NCBI RefSeq assembly: GCF_048381675.1 | Contig: NZ_JBLWIS010000002.1 | Coordinates: 186,001-250,000 of the forward strand | Direction of reading: 5' to 3' | Source: Advenella sp048381675 | GTDB lineage: Bacteria > Pseudomonadota > Gammaproteobacteria > Burkholderiales > Burkholderiaceae_B | DNA length: 64,000 nucleotides | Shown here: in pieces, positions 1 to 8,209 of the stretch | Layout of the letters: each line of letters starts with the position of its first letter | Numbering within the stretch: the stretch's first letter is position 1 | Made by a program: the position numbers and the translations under genes | The notes under the pieces: model-generated | Told to the model about the DNA's origin: nothing | Databases searched by the model: none | The model's input: the letters and a program-made list of their open reading frames with translations, nothing else

Positions 1-482
1 AACGGCCCTAGCAGGTTGCCTGCCAGCATGCCTGCGGCATGGGTGCCTACTGCCCAGCCGGTGTGTGCTTTAGGGGTTTGTGTGGCAACCAGTATGGTGG
101 CCCCCGAGGCATACCCGCCCAGAATGCCAATCAAAAGACGCAGGCCGACCAGTTCTTGCACGTTGCTGACCATGCCCATCAAGGCGATGCAAAAGGCCAT
201 GCCCAGGCTGGCGCGGATCAGGATTGGCTTGCGGCCAAAATGGTCGGCAAATTTACCCCAAACCGGTGCCATCAGGCCTGCACTCAGGAAGGTGGCACTA
301 AAGGCATAGCCAGACCAACGGATGATTGATGCCGGATCAGTTTCGCCCAGTTCTTCAATATAGATAGGCAGGAACGGCAGCACCAGCGTCATGGCCATCA
401 AGGTTGTAAATGAACCGAATACGCACACATACAAGTTGCGTTTCCAGTGTTGTTCCTGGTTTTCTTCTTGGATTGTTTGCAC
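1..482 (-). CDS. MFS drug-efflux transporter, MdtG-like (N-terminal part, cut by window edge)
   Basis: My own reverse-strand translation gives about 160 codons with no stop up to position 1. The protein begins VQTIQEENQEQHWKRNLYVC and shows the first membrane segments of a major facilitator, including PFLPIYIEELG and loop motif A (GKFADHFGRKP). The pattern WKRNL, then WSGYAFSATFL, then LVATQTPKAHTGWAVGT closely follows E. coli MdtG, a proton-driven efflux pump of the inner membrane. The GTG at 482 is the first possible start after an in-frame stop and has AAGG about eight bases upstream. It is divergent from the ABC importer operon at 787. The family call is good; the substrate is unknown. 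The C-terminal half lies outside the window. Confidence 0.85.
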   Translation of the reverse strand, partial: MQTIQEENQEQHWKRNLYVCVFGSFTTLMAMTLVLPFLPIYIEELGETDPASIIRWSGYAFSATFLSAGLMAPVWGKFADHFGRKPILIRASLGMAFCIALMGMVSNVQELVGLRLLIGILGGYASGATILVATQTPKAHTGWAVGTHAAGMLAGNLLGP

Positions 483-786
483 TTTATTGCCTTGTTCTGC
501 TGAAAGGATTGAGGTGATTTTTTATGAACTATCTTTATTATTATGGGAAACATGAATCCTGAACAAGACCATTTCTTATACTGGTATAGCTTATACCTGA
601 TACTGGTAATAATAGGCTTTTGGGTTTATGAATAACCATGTTAGCCGGGACAGTGCGCATGACCCAAGGCTTGGGTTTTGTAGCATATGTCATCAATTCG
701 CAATAAAGCGCCCCTATACTCGTTTCCTCCTTACTCTTACGTAAAAGGCATATTTTGTGCCTTGTTTATTTTCCCAAGGAAGAAAA
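483..786. promoter_or_regulatory. Divergent promoter region with two palindromes
   Basis: This 304-base gap separates an MdtG-like pump gene (minus) from the ABC importer operon (plus) and holds no convincing gene. It contains GGTATA-GCT-TATACC (583-597), a perfect 6-base inverted repeat, with another ACTGGTA copy just after it. It also contains ACCCAAG-G-CTTGGGT (662-676), a perfect 7-base inverted repeat. TATACT at 715-720 could be a -10 element for the plus-strand operon, but no good -35 is visible. These look like regulator-binding sites; GGTATA-N3-TATACC resembles GntR-type operators, which is only an inference. Confidence 0.45.
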
Positions 787-1836
787 ATGAGTTTGAAAAA
801 AGCATGGCTGGCTGTATGCCTGGCATCGTTGCCATTGGTGGCACAAGCGCAATCCGCAGATTTGGCTTCTCTGGTTGAAGCAGCAAAAAAAGAAGGTCGA
901 GTTGATAGTGTGGGCATGCCTGACTCATGGGCCAACTGGAAAGACACCTGGGCTGACCTGAAAACCCAATACGGACTGGAGCATCAGGATACCGACATGT
1001 CTTCTGCCCAGGAAATTGCCAAGTTCGCGGCAGAAAAAGAAAATGCCACCGCCGATATTGGTGATGTTGGCCAAAGCTTTGGGCCCGTCGCTGTTCAAAA
1101 GGGCGTAACGCAAGCTTATAAACCCACTACCTGGAATGAAATTCCTGAATGGGCGAAAGACAAGGACGGTCATTGGGCGGTTGCCTATACCGGAGCCATT
1201 GCCTTCATGATCAATAATGACACCGTAAAAAATCCACCCAAAAGCTGGAAAGACCTGGCTACGGGAAATTACAAGGTAACCTTGGGTGATGTGGGTGTGG
1301 CTGCCCAAGCGAATAATGCAGTGCTGGCTGCGGCTGTTGCCTTGGGTGGCAATGAAAAGGATGTGATGCCTGCGCTGAAACTGTTTGGTGAATTGGCCAA
1401 GCAAAAACGCCTTTCTTTAAGCAATCCCACCTTGGCCACCCTTGAAAAGGGCGAGGTTGAGGTTGGGGTACTGTGGGATTTCAATGCACTGAACTACCGC
1501 GACCAGATTGACCCCAAGCGCTTCACGGTTGTGATTCCTGAAGATGGCTCTATCATGGCTGGCTATGCCACGATTATCAACAAATATGCCAAACATCCTA
1601 ATGCGGCCAAGCTGGCGCGTGAATACATATTCAGCGATGCTGGCCAGAACAATCTTGCCAAGGGCTATGCACGCCCGATTCGTGACAAGGTAGTGCTGAC
1701 AGAAGAGGCAAAGGCAAGGTTGCTGCCTGCTGAGGCTTACAAAAATGTTCAGCCCATCAAAGACCAAGCCGCCTGGGATGCCGTATCCAAGCAGTTGCCT
1801 GAGTTGATGCAGGAACACGTGTTGATCCATCAATAA
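787..1836 (+). CDS. ABC transporter periplasmic substrate-binding protein
   Basis: A 349-residue secreted protein with a clear signal peptide (MSLKKAWLAVCLASLPLVAQA, cut near residue 21). The mature part resembles extracellular solute-binding proteins of the iron(III)/spermidine/2-aminoethylphosphonate type, for example KFAAEKENATADIGDVG and the C-terminal ANKYAKHPNAAKLAREYIFS-like segment. The ATG at 787 is preferred because AAGGA lies just upstream and the signal peptide starts there; an in-frame ATG at 757 would add ten residues before it. It is the first gene of a five-gene operon with two permeases and an ATPase, so it delivers the ligand to that importer. The ligand cannot be read from the sequence. 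The embedded phosphoesterase next door makes a phosphorus-containing ligand a reasonable guess. Confidence 0.85.
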   Translation: MSLKKAWLAVCLASLPLVAQAQSADLASLVEAAKKEGRVDSVGMPDSWANWKDTWADLKTQYGLEHQDTDMSSAQEIAKFAAEKENATADIGDVGQSFGPVAVQKGVTQAYKPTTWNEIPEWAKDKDGHWAVAYTGAIAFMINNDTVKNPPKSWKDLATGNYKVTLGDVGVAAQANNAVLAAAVALGGNEKDVMPALKLFGELAKQKRLSLSNPTLATLEKGEVEVGVLWDFNALNYRDQIDPKRFTVVIPEDGSIMAGYATIINKYAKHPNAAKLAREYIFSDAGQNNLAKGYARPIRDKVVLTEEAKARLLPAEAYKNVQPIKDQAAWDAVSKQLPELMQEHVLIHQ

Positions 1837-1846
1837 TCAAGCTGCC

Positions 1847-2662
1847 ATGAATCATCATAAAGTTATTCTGATCCTTATTGATGGCCTGGGCTGGCACGTT
1901 GCCAAGCATGCGATGGGTTATCTGCATGCTTTGTGTGAAAGCCGCCAGGCTTCAGTGTTCAAGTTGCAGTGCGAGCTGCCGTCATTGTCGCGCCCCTTAT
2001 ATGAGTGTATTTTAACGGGCAGCAACCCGGTGGTTTCGGGCATTCGGCACAATCAGATTGTGCAGCTTTCCCAACAGCAAAGCATTTTTCATCTTGCCCG
2101 TCAGGCCAAGCTGAAAACCGCAGCTGCCGCTTATAGCTGGATCAGCGAACTTTATAATCGCGCGCCGTATGATGCGGTGCGCGACCGTTTTACCGACGAT
2201 GAGTCGCTGCCCATCCAGCATGGTATTTTCTATCACGAAGATACGTATCCTGATTCCCATCTGTTGCTGGATGCAGAGCATCTGCGTACAAGCCATAATC
2301 CCGATTTTTTGTTCATTCATAGCATGAATGTGGACGATATGGGTCATCGCTTTGGCGGAGACAGTGCAGATTATCGTAATGCCGCCCGCCATGTGGATGT
2401 TATTCTGTCGCACTATCTGCCAATCTGGCAGGAACAGGGCTATCGCATTATCGTGACGGCTGATCATGGCATGAATGCCGATTGTTCCCATGGCGGAAAT
2501 TTACCTGAAGAAAGGGAAGTGCCTTTGTATCTGGTGGGAGACGGTTTTGACCATACGGCCCGTGCCATGGAGATCAAACAGATTCAGATACGTGATTTGT
2601 GTGCCTTGGCCTTGGGTATTCCTGTCACGCACAACGATGAACTGAAAGCTTTTCTGTCATGA
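1847..2662 (+). CDS. Alkaline-phosphatase-superfamily phosphoesterase within ABC importer operon
   Basis: A 271-residue protein with the fold signature of nucleotide pyrophosphatase/phosphodiesterases: ILILIDGLGW near residues 7-16 gives the first metal aspartate, PSLSRPLYECILTG near 44-57 carries the probable nucleophile, HSMNVDDMGH near 157-166 and TADHGM near 204-209 supply further metal ligands. No signal peptide or membrane segment is visible, so it should act in the cytoplasm. The nucleophile position appears to be serine in SLSRP, where relatives often have threonine. It lies ten bases after the binding-protein gene and overlaps the first permease by four bases (ATGA), so it is translated with the importer. 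It probably hydrolyses a phosphate or phosphonate ester brought in by that importer; this is inferred from context. Confidence 0.8.
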   Translation: MNHHKVILILIDGLGWHVAKHAMGYLHALCESRQASVFKLQCELPSLSRPLYECILTGSNPVVSGIRHNQIVQLSQQQSIFHLARQAKLKTAAAAYSWISELYNRAPYDAVRDRFTDDESLPIQHGIFYHEDTYPDSHLLLDAEHLRTSHNPDFLFIHSMNVDDMGHRFGGDSADYRNAARHVDVILSHYLPIWQEQGYRIIVTADHGMNADCSHGGNLPEEREVPLYLVGDGFDHTARAMEIKQIQIRDLCALALGIPVTHNDELKAFLS

Positions 2663-3495
2663 TCCCACCCAAGCCTTCCAGGGCCCATTTGTGGGTCTTT
2701 TTGCCTTTTGCATTAATGCTGACAGCGTTTTGCCTGGCCCCCACTTACTGGGTATTGGTTAACAGCTTTATGGAAGAGGGAGGTGGTTTTTCCCTGGCCA
2801 ATTATGAAAAAGTGTTAGGCAGCAAATTCTACCTGATTGCGATTGAAAACAGTTTCTGGCTATCGCTGTATTCCAGTTTCCTGGCGTTGCTGATCGGCCT
2901 GCTTGCCACTTCTTCATTACGGTTTGTGCAGGGCAAGGTTAGGCGTTTTGTGATTGCATTTGTGAATATGAGCAATAACTTTGCCGGCGTTCCGCTGGCT
3001 TTTGCCTTCATTATCATCTTGGGAACTAATGGTGCCATTACGTTGTTGTTGAATAAAATGGGCTTTCTGGGCGGGTTTGACTTATATACCCGTGCAGGGC
3101 TAACGGTGGTTTATACGTATTTTCAGATTCCATTGGCTATTTTGCTGTTGTACCCCGCGTTTGATGCCTTGCAAGATGACTGGGAAGAAGCGTCCCGGTT
3201 GTTGGGGGCCAGTACGTTTGATTATTGGCGCAAGGTGGTGTTGCCTATCCTGATGCCTTCCTTGCTGGGCACATTTGTTTTGCTGTTGGCTAATGCATTG
3301 GGTGCCTATGCCACGGCGTTTGCGCTAACGGCCAGTAATGTGAACCTGATTCCGATCCGCATCGGGGCTTTGGTGGCGGGCGATATTTCCCTGAACCCGA
3401 ACCTGGCGGCTGCTCTTTCAATTGTATTAGTGGCACAGTTGTTGATGGTGACGGTGGTAAACCAGTGGCTGATGCGCAGGAGGCGTTATGCATAA
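2659..3495 (+). CDS. ABC transporter permease 1
   Basis: A 278-residue inner-membrane protein with about six hydrophobic segments. The cytoplasmic coupling loop (EAA motif) is visible as EASRLLGASTFDYWRKVVLP near residues 177-196. It matches the BPD-transport permease family found with spermidine/putrescine- and phosphonate-type importers. The ATG overlaps the stop of the phosphoesterase gene, and its own end overlaps the second permease gene by eight bases, so the membrane components are translationally coupled. It should pair with the 259-residue permease and the ATPase at 4271 to form the importer channel. Confidence 0.9.
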   Translation: MIPPKPSRAHLWVFLPFALMLTAFCLAPTYWVLVNSFMEEGGGFSLANYEKVLGSKFYLIAIENSFWLSLYSSFLALLIGLLATSSLRFVQGKVRRFVIAFVNMSNNFAGVPLAFAFIIILGTNGAITLLLNKMGFLGGFDLYTRAGLTVVYTYFQIPLAILLLYPAFDALQDDWEEASRLLGASTFDYWRKVVLPILMPSLLGTFVLLLANALGAYATAFALTASNVNLIPIRIGALVAGDISLNPNLAAALSIVLVAQLLMVTVVNQWLMRRRRYA

Positions 3496-4267
3496 GCATG
3501 AGTCCAGGCAGGGCTTGCATCTGCTGGTGATTGGCGTGGTCATGTTGATCTTACTGGTTCCTTTGCTGGCTACGTTTCTGTATTCCATTTCTACGGCTTG
3601 GGGAGCAACCATCCTGCCTGATGGATTAAGTTTGCAATGGTATATCCAGCTCTGGAGCGATTCGCGCTTTTTAATGGCTTTTGGGCGGTCAATTTTTCTT
3701 TGTATAGTGTCTGTGGTTGTAAGCTTGCTGGTGATTGTGCCCATGGCCTTTATGATGGAATACCGTTATCCGCAATTGCAGAAAATCATGGACCTGGTGA
3801 TTCTGGTTCCATTTGCCATGCCGCCAATTGTCGCATCTGCCGGACTGCTGCAAATTTATTCAGGCTCACCCATGATGGGCACGCCTTGGATTCTGGTGGG
3901 CTGCTATTTCACGATTGTTTTGCCATTCATGTACCGATCCCTGGTTAACAACCTGCGCGCCCTTAACCTGCGGGATTTGATGGATGCCTCCAGTTTGCTG
4001 GGTGCCAGCGGTTTCCAGGGTTTCATGCAAGTGGTGTTGCCCAATATACGCAAAGGTATTGCTTCCGCCTGGTTTATTGCCTTTTCCCTTTTGTTTGGCG
4101 AGTTTGTGTTTGCCAATATGCTGGTGGGTACCCGCTTTGAAACCTTGCAGATATACCTGTTTAATATGCGCCAAACCAGCGGTCACTTTACCAGTGCAAT
4201 CGTGATTAGCTATTTTGTGTTCATTTTGCTGTTTACCTTGCTTGCCAACCGATTCAATAAAACCTAA
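3488..4267 (+). CDS. ABC transporter permease 2
   Basis: A 259-residue inner-membrane protein with about six hydrophobic segments and the EAA-type loop DASSLLGASGFQGFMQVVLP near residues 163-182. It is the second half of the transmembrane channel. The start has AGGAGG overlapping the end of permease 1, which supports the ATG at 3488. It is followed after three bases by the ATPase gene. Family assignment is firm; the transported substrate is not known. Confidence 0.9.
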   Translation: MHKHESRQGLHLLVIGVVMLILLVPLLATFLYSISTAWGATILPDGLSLQWYIQLWSDSRFLMAFGRSIFLCIVSVVVSLLVIVPMAFMMEYRYPQLQKIMDLVILVPFAMPPIVASAGLLQIYSGSPMMGTPWILVGCYFTIVLPFMYRSLVNNLRALNLRDLMDASSLLGASGFQGFMQVVLPNIRKGIASAWFIAFSLLFGEFVFANMLVGTRFETLQIYLFNMRQTSGHFTSAIVISYFVFILLFTLLANRFNKT

Positions 4268-4270
4268 GTT

Positions 4271-5290
4271 ATGTCCTATTTAACCGTTTCCAACCTGGCC
4301 AAGCGATTTGGCGACTCTGTTATCCTTGATGAGTTGAGCTTTACCATTAAAAAGGGTGAGTTTGTAACCTTGCTCGGACCCAGTGGTTGTGGCAAGTCTA
4401 CCTTGTTGCGGTGTATTGCGGGGTTGACCCAGCCTGATAGCGGTTATATTCAGGTGGAAAATGAAGATATCACTTTTACACCGGCCCAGCATCGCGGCAT
4501 TGGCATGGTGTTTCAAAGTTATGCCCTGTTTCCCAATATGACGGTGGAAGGCAATATTGCTTTTGGCCTTAATTTGCGAAAAATGGACAAGGGCTTGGTA
4601 CAAGACAAGGTCAAGCAGGCAATTGCACGTGTTGAATTGAACGGCAAGGAAAAGCATATGCCGCATGAACTGTCTGGTGGCCAGCGCCAGCGGGTTGCCT
4701 TGGCCCGGGCGCTGGTGATGGAGCCACGCATTTTGTTACTGGATGAGCCCCTGTCTGCCCTGGATGCCCGCATTCGCCGCCACCTGCGTCAGCAAATTCG
4801 CCAGTTGCAGCAGGAGTTGCAGTTAACGACAATCTTTGTGACGCATGATCAGGAAGAAGCCCTGACGATGTCTGATCGTATTTTTCTGATGAATAGCGGC
4901 AGAATAGAGCAATCCGGTTCGCCTGAGCAATTGTATGCCCGTCCCAATAGCAATATGGTGGCCCAGTTCATGGGTACCTATAATTTCCTGGATGCCGTTA
5001 ATACAAGGCGCTGGTTGGGCATGCAAACACCCAACGGGGTGGCCATCAGGGCCGAGGCGATTATCCTCGATCATCCATCGCTGTCTTTTGGTGAGAAGGT
5101 ATCCAGTCCAATTCCCGCTTTGATCACTGAAAAACATTTGCTGGGCAGCGTGGTGCGGTGCAAGGTAAGGACAGAAGATACAGAACTGACGGTAGACAGC
5201 CTGAACAACCGGTTTCTACCCGATCTGGAAATTGGCAGCAAAGTTTACCTGCGCCTTGATCCTTGTGAATGCGTTGTTCTGGATGATTGA
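4271..5290 (+). CDS. ABC transporter ATP-binding protein
   Basis: A 339-residue ATPase energising the importer. It shows Walker A GPSGCGKSTLL near residues 36-46, Q-loop VFQSYALFP, signature LSGGQRQRVALARAL near 135-149, Walker B ILLLDEPLSALD near 155-166, and the switch HDQEEALTMSDR. The region after about residue 240 is the extra regulatory (TOBE-like) domain common in PotA/FbpC/PhnT-type ATPases. Length and order fit that group. It is the last gene of the operon and is followed by a strong terminator at 5349. Confidence 0.93.
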   Translation: MSYLTVSNLAKRFGDSVILDELSFTIKKGEFVTLLGPSGCGKSTLLRCIAGLTQPDSGYIQVENEDITFTPAQHRGIGMVFQSYALFPNMTVEGNIAFGLNLRKMDKGLVQDKVKQAIARVELNGKEKHMPHELSGGQRQRVALARALVMEPRILLLDEPLSALDARIRRHLRQQIRQLQQELQLTTIFVTHDQEEALTMSDRIFLMNSGRIEQSGSPEQLYARPNSNMVAQFMGTYNFLDAVNTRRWLGMQTPNGVAIRAEAIILDHPSLSFGEKVSSPIPALITEKHLLGSVVRCKVRTEDTELTVDSLNNRFLPDLEIGSKVYLRLDPCECVVLDD

Positions 5291-5348
5291 AGGCTATTTC
5301 GTTTCCAGTAAATAGCATACCTCTATTCGTGGCTTTTTGATGACATTG

Positions 5349-5379
5349 ATACCGGCTTAACAAGGCCGGTATTTTTTTT
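5349..5379 (+). terminator. Rho-independent terminator of the ABC importer operon
   Basis: ATACCGG (5349-5355) pairs with CCGGTAT (5366-5372) across a ten-base spacer whose ends can extend the stem, followed directly by a run of eight T. It lies about 60 bases after the ATPase stop codon. Confidence 0.85.
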
Positions 5380-5416
5380 CTCTGTCGAAATCAGTAGAAT
5401 CCCTAAAATACAAATA

Positions 5417-5454
5417 AATTCATATGTGTGAAAATTAATTCATTATAGTGAATT
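5417..5454 (+). promoter_or_regulatory. Putative operator upstream of CoA-transferase operon
   Basis: AATTCA-TTATAG-TGAATT (5437-5454) is a perfect 6-base inverted repeat, and TTCATATGTGTGAA (5419-5432) is a second, weaker TTCA/TGAA pair. Both sit just before the first reading frame of the CoA-transferase operon. An IclR-type regulator is encoded at 8210-8986 facing this operon, so it is the likely ligand, but binding is only inferred. Confidence 0.4.
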
Positions 5455-5469
5455 GAGTAGGGGGTCTTA

Positions 5470-5754
5470 ATGGCAAAGTGGATTGTGAGAGAAAGTGAAG
5501 TAGCGGGGGTGAATAATTTTGATATTAATTCATGGAATGGATTTTTAGGCCCGGCAAACATGCCTGATGATGTGGTGACAAAACTGAATGCCACGATTAA
5601 TGAAGTCGTGAAAGATGAGCAAATCCGGTTAAAACAGGCAGATTTGGGTTTTGATGCGTTTAGTGGCACACAGCAAGAGTTTGCCGAGTTTGTGAAACAG
5701 CAATACGGCTTGTGGGGTGATTTGATTAAGGCGGCTGGCATTGAGCAAAAATAA
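5470..5754 (+). pseudogene. Remnant of a Bug-type (TctC) solute-binding protein, C-terminal part only
   Basis: The 94-codon frame reads like the last third of a Bug-family tripartite tricarboxylate transporter binding protein: FDINSWNGFLGPANMPDDVV, then KLNATINEV, then LGFDAFSGTQQEFAEFVKQQ and WGDLIKAAGI. Complete Bug proteins have about 320 residues with a signal peptide; the intact one at 47991-48971 shows the full form. Here the first two thirds are absent and the upstream sequence holds an operator and a terminator instead, so this looks like a deletion remnant. The frame is still open, may be translated from ATG 5470, and its end overlaps the TTG start of the CoA-transferase gene. It could survive because it couples translation of that gene. 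Confidence 0.75.
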
Positions 5755-6964
5755 TGAACATTCACCCAATCCTGGGCCCTTGAGCGGTATCCGTGTGCTG
5801 GATTTAAGTAGTGTGGTAATGGGGCCATTTGCCACGCAGATGTTGGCAGACCTTGGGGCAGATGTCATCAAGGTGGAGCCTCCTGCAGGCGACGGGATGC
5901 GTAAAGTGGGTCCGATGGTGCATGATGACATGGGAGCACTTTACCTTCATCTTAACCGTAATAAAAGGTCGGTTGTACTGGACCTGAAAACAGAACAGGG
6001 TAGGAAAGCCTGCCTGGCGCTGGCCAAAACGGTTGATATTTTCTTGTATAACGTACGGCCGCAGGCCATGGCACGACTGGGCCTGTCTTATGAGGAGGTT
6101 GCTGCGGAGAACCCTGCGATTGTTTATGTAGGGGCTTATGGTTTTGGCAATGATGGCCCCTATGCCGGAAAACCTGCCTATGATGACCTGATTCAGGGCA
6201 TGACGGGTATTCCTGTTTTATATGAGAAAAATTCGGGTGATGAGCCCCGTTATACACCACTTACCCTGGCTGACCGCACGATTGGCCTGCAGGTTGCCAT
6301 TGCCTGCCTGGCCGGGGTATTACAAAGCAAAATGTCCGGCAAGGGGCAGTCCATCGAAATTCCCATGTTTGAAGGCATGGCCCAGTTTGTGCTGGGCGAT
6401 CATCTGGGTGGAAAAACATTTGTGCCTTCCCAAGGGGATATGGGTTATGCCCGCTTGCTGGCACATCACCGTAAACCTTACAAAACCCGTGATGGCTATA
6501 TCAGTGTATTGATTTATAACGATAAGCACTGGAAGGGTTTTTTAACACTCATCAACCGGGAAGACTTGCTGGAAGGCTCTATTTTTTCTACCCATACGGT
6601 GCGGGCAGAAAATATTGGCGACGTTTACAGCTTTGTGGCACAGGTGCTGGAAAGCAATAGCAGTCAATATTGGCTGAACCTGTTGGCCAATGCGGATATT
6701 CCAGCGGCGCCCCTATACAGCGTGGAAGATTTGCTTGAAGACCCGCATCTCAAGGCGGTTTCTCAAGTGGTGGAGATGGATCATCCCACCGAAGGTCGAA
6801 TCAGGACACCGGGTACCTTGGGTACTTATTCAAAAACGCCGCTGAAGATTTATCGTCATGCACCCAATTTGGGTGAGCATACTGAAGAAGTATTGAAAGA
6901 ATCCGGACTGGATCAATCGCTTCTTGATGAATTGATTAAAAATGAAAGGAAATGGGCAAGATGA
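5741..6964 (+). CDS. CaiB/BaiF family (type III) CoA-transferase
   Basis: A 407-residue family III CoA-transferase, which moves CoA between carboxylic acids. Visible family features are the N-terminal GIRVLDLSSVVMGPFATQ and LADLGADVIKVE, LNRNKRSVVLDLK, and PAYDDLIQGMTGI near residues 144-156 carrying the probable catalytic aspartate. The start is TTG 5741, preceded by AAGGCGG; no in-frame ATG gives the conserved N-terminus. It overlaps the upstream Bug remnant and the downstream acyl-CoA dehydrogenase. Together the two enzymes suggest activation of a free acid to its CoA ester and then alpha,beta-dehydrogenation. The actual acid is unknown. Confidence 0.9.
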   Translation: MSKNNEHSPNPGPLSGIRVLDLSSVVMGPFATQMLADLGADVIKVEPPAGDGMRKVGPMVHDDMGALYLHLNRNKRSVVLDLKTEQGRKACLALAKTVDIFLYNVRPQAMARLGLSYEEVAAENPAIVYVGAYGFGNDGPYAGKPAYDDLIQGMTGIPVLYEKNSGDEPRYTPLTLADRTIGLQVAIACLAGVLQSKMSGKGQSIEIPMFEGMAQFVLGDHLGGKTFVPSQGDMGYARLLAHHRKPYKTRDGYISVLIYNDKHWKGFLTLINREDLLEGSIFSTHTVRAENIGDVYSFVAQVLESNSSQYWLNLLANADIPAAPLYSVEDLLEDPHLKAVSQVVEMDHPTEGRIRTPGTLGTYSKTPLKIYRHAPNLGEHTEEVLKESGLDQSLLDELIKNERKWAR

Positions 6965-8127
6965 GCTTCAAGTTGACAGATGACCAGCAAATGCTGGTTG
7001 CCGCAGTACAAACCCTATGCAATGATTTTGATGATGAATACTGGCTGGCCCGGGATGCTGATGGTGAATATCCCGAGGCCTTTTACAAGGCCCTGGCCGA
7101 AGCCGGCTGGCTGGGTATTGCCATGCCTGAAGAATATGGCGGGGCAGGGCTTGGCATGACCGAAGCCGCCTTGTTGATGAAAACCATCTCCCGTTCGGGG
7201 GCGGGTTTTACCGGGGCATCGGCCGTTCATATGAATATTTTTGGCCTGAATCCGGTTGTGGTGTTTGGTTCGGAAGACCTCAAGCAGCGGGCCTTGCCTC
7301 CTTTGATTCAGGGCAAGCAAAAAGCCTGCTTTGCCGTTACCGAACCCGATGCCGGGTTGGATACTACCAAACTTAAAACAAGGGCAGTAAAACACGGAAA
7401 CAATTATGTGGTTCATGGACGTAAAATCTGGATTTCCACCGCCCAAGTGGCCAACAAAATGCTGTTGCTGACCCGTACCACACCGCTAGAGGAAGTGAGT
7501 AAACCCACCCAAGGCCTGTCCCTGTTCTATACCGACCTGAACCGTGACTATGTAGAGGTGCGGGAAATTGAAAAAATGGGCCGTAAGGCCGTAGACTCGA
7601 ACATGCTGTTTTTTGACGGGCTTGAAGTTCCTGAAGAAGATCGTGTTGGTGAAGAAGGGCGCGGCTTTGAATATATTTTGCATGGCCTGAATCCAGAGCG
7701 GATTTTGATTGCTTCCGAGGCCGTTGGCCTGGGGCAGGTAGCGCTTTCCAAAGCGGTGCAGTATGCCAAGGAAAGGACTGTCTTCAACCGTCCCATTGGT
7801 ACCAACCAGGGCATACAGCATCCGCTGGCACAGGCCTGGATGCAACTGGAAGCAGCCGACTTGATGGTAAGCAAGGCAGCACATTTTTATGATAGCGGCG
7901 AGCCTTGCGGTGAGTTTGCCAACACGGCCAAATATCTGGCCGCTGAAGCGGCTTTTAATGCTTGCCAAACGGCCATTCAAACCCTGGGTGGCATGGGATA
8001 TGCCAAGGAATATCATGTAGAGCGCTATTTGCGCGAAAGCTTCATTCCCCGGATCGCACCGGTAAGCCCGCAATTAATCATGTGTTTTATTGCTGAAAAG
8101 GTACTGGGGCTACCCAAATCTTATTGA
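6961..8127 (+). CDS. Acyl-CoA dehydrogenase
   Basis: A flavoprotein of 388 residues oxidising an acyl-CoA and passing electrons to ETF. Family signatures include FAVTEPDAGLDTTKLKT, KIWISTAQ and the late LGGMGYAKEYHVERYLRE. The usual catalytic glutamate in the C-terminal YEGT stretch is missing: this protein has FIPRIAPVSPQ there. The glutamate in LNPERIL sits where isovaleryl-CoA dehydrogenase keeps its base, so activity is likely, with branched or unusual substrates (inference). The ATG at 6961 forms an ATGA overlap with the CoA-transferase stop and has AAAGGA ten bases upstream; an ATG at 6952 is too close to that site. Confidence 0.9.
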   Translation: MSFKLTDDQQMLVAAVQTLCNDFDDEYWLARDADGEYPEAFYKALAEAGWLGIAMPEEYGGAGLGMTEAALLMKTISRSGAGFTGASAVHMNIFGLNPVVVFGSEDLKQRALPPLIQGKQKACFAVTEPDAGLDTTKLKTRAVKHGNNYVVHGRKIWISTAQVANKMLLLTRTTPLEEVSKPTQGLSLFYTDLNRDYVEVREIEKMGRKAVDSNMLFFDGLEVPEEDRVGEEGRGFEYILHGLNPERILIASEAVGLGQVALSKAVQYAKERTVFNRPIGTNQGIQHPLAQAWMQLEAADLMVSKAAHFYDSGEPCGEFANTAKYLAAEAAFNACQTAIQTLGGMGYAKEYHVERYLRESFIPRIAPVSPQLIMCFIAEKVLGLPKSY

Positions 8128-8149
8128 TTCAGGCTGGAAGTTGTATTTT

Positions 8150-8200
8150 GGCGGCTGTTTGTTTGGAGCGCTGGTTTTGCGCCACCATCAAACAGCTGCC
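8150..8200. terminator. Imperfect long hairpin between convergent genes
   Basis: GGCGGCTGTTTG (8150-8161) pairs with CAAACAGCTGCC (8189-8200) in 11 of 12 positions, with further partial pairing inside. It lies in the 82-base gap between the convergent acyl-CoA dehydrogenase and IclR genes. No T run follows on either strand, so a bidirectional terminator is only a probable role. Confidence 0.4.
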
Positions 8201-8209
8201 ATCTTGCCT

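Noticed and set aside
925..1404. Long minus-strand frames opposite the substrate-binding protein gene, and similar frames opposite other genes
   Set aside because: They mirror strongly coding plus-strand genes, have no ribosome sites and show no protein-like motifs.
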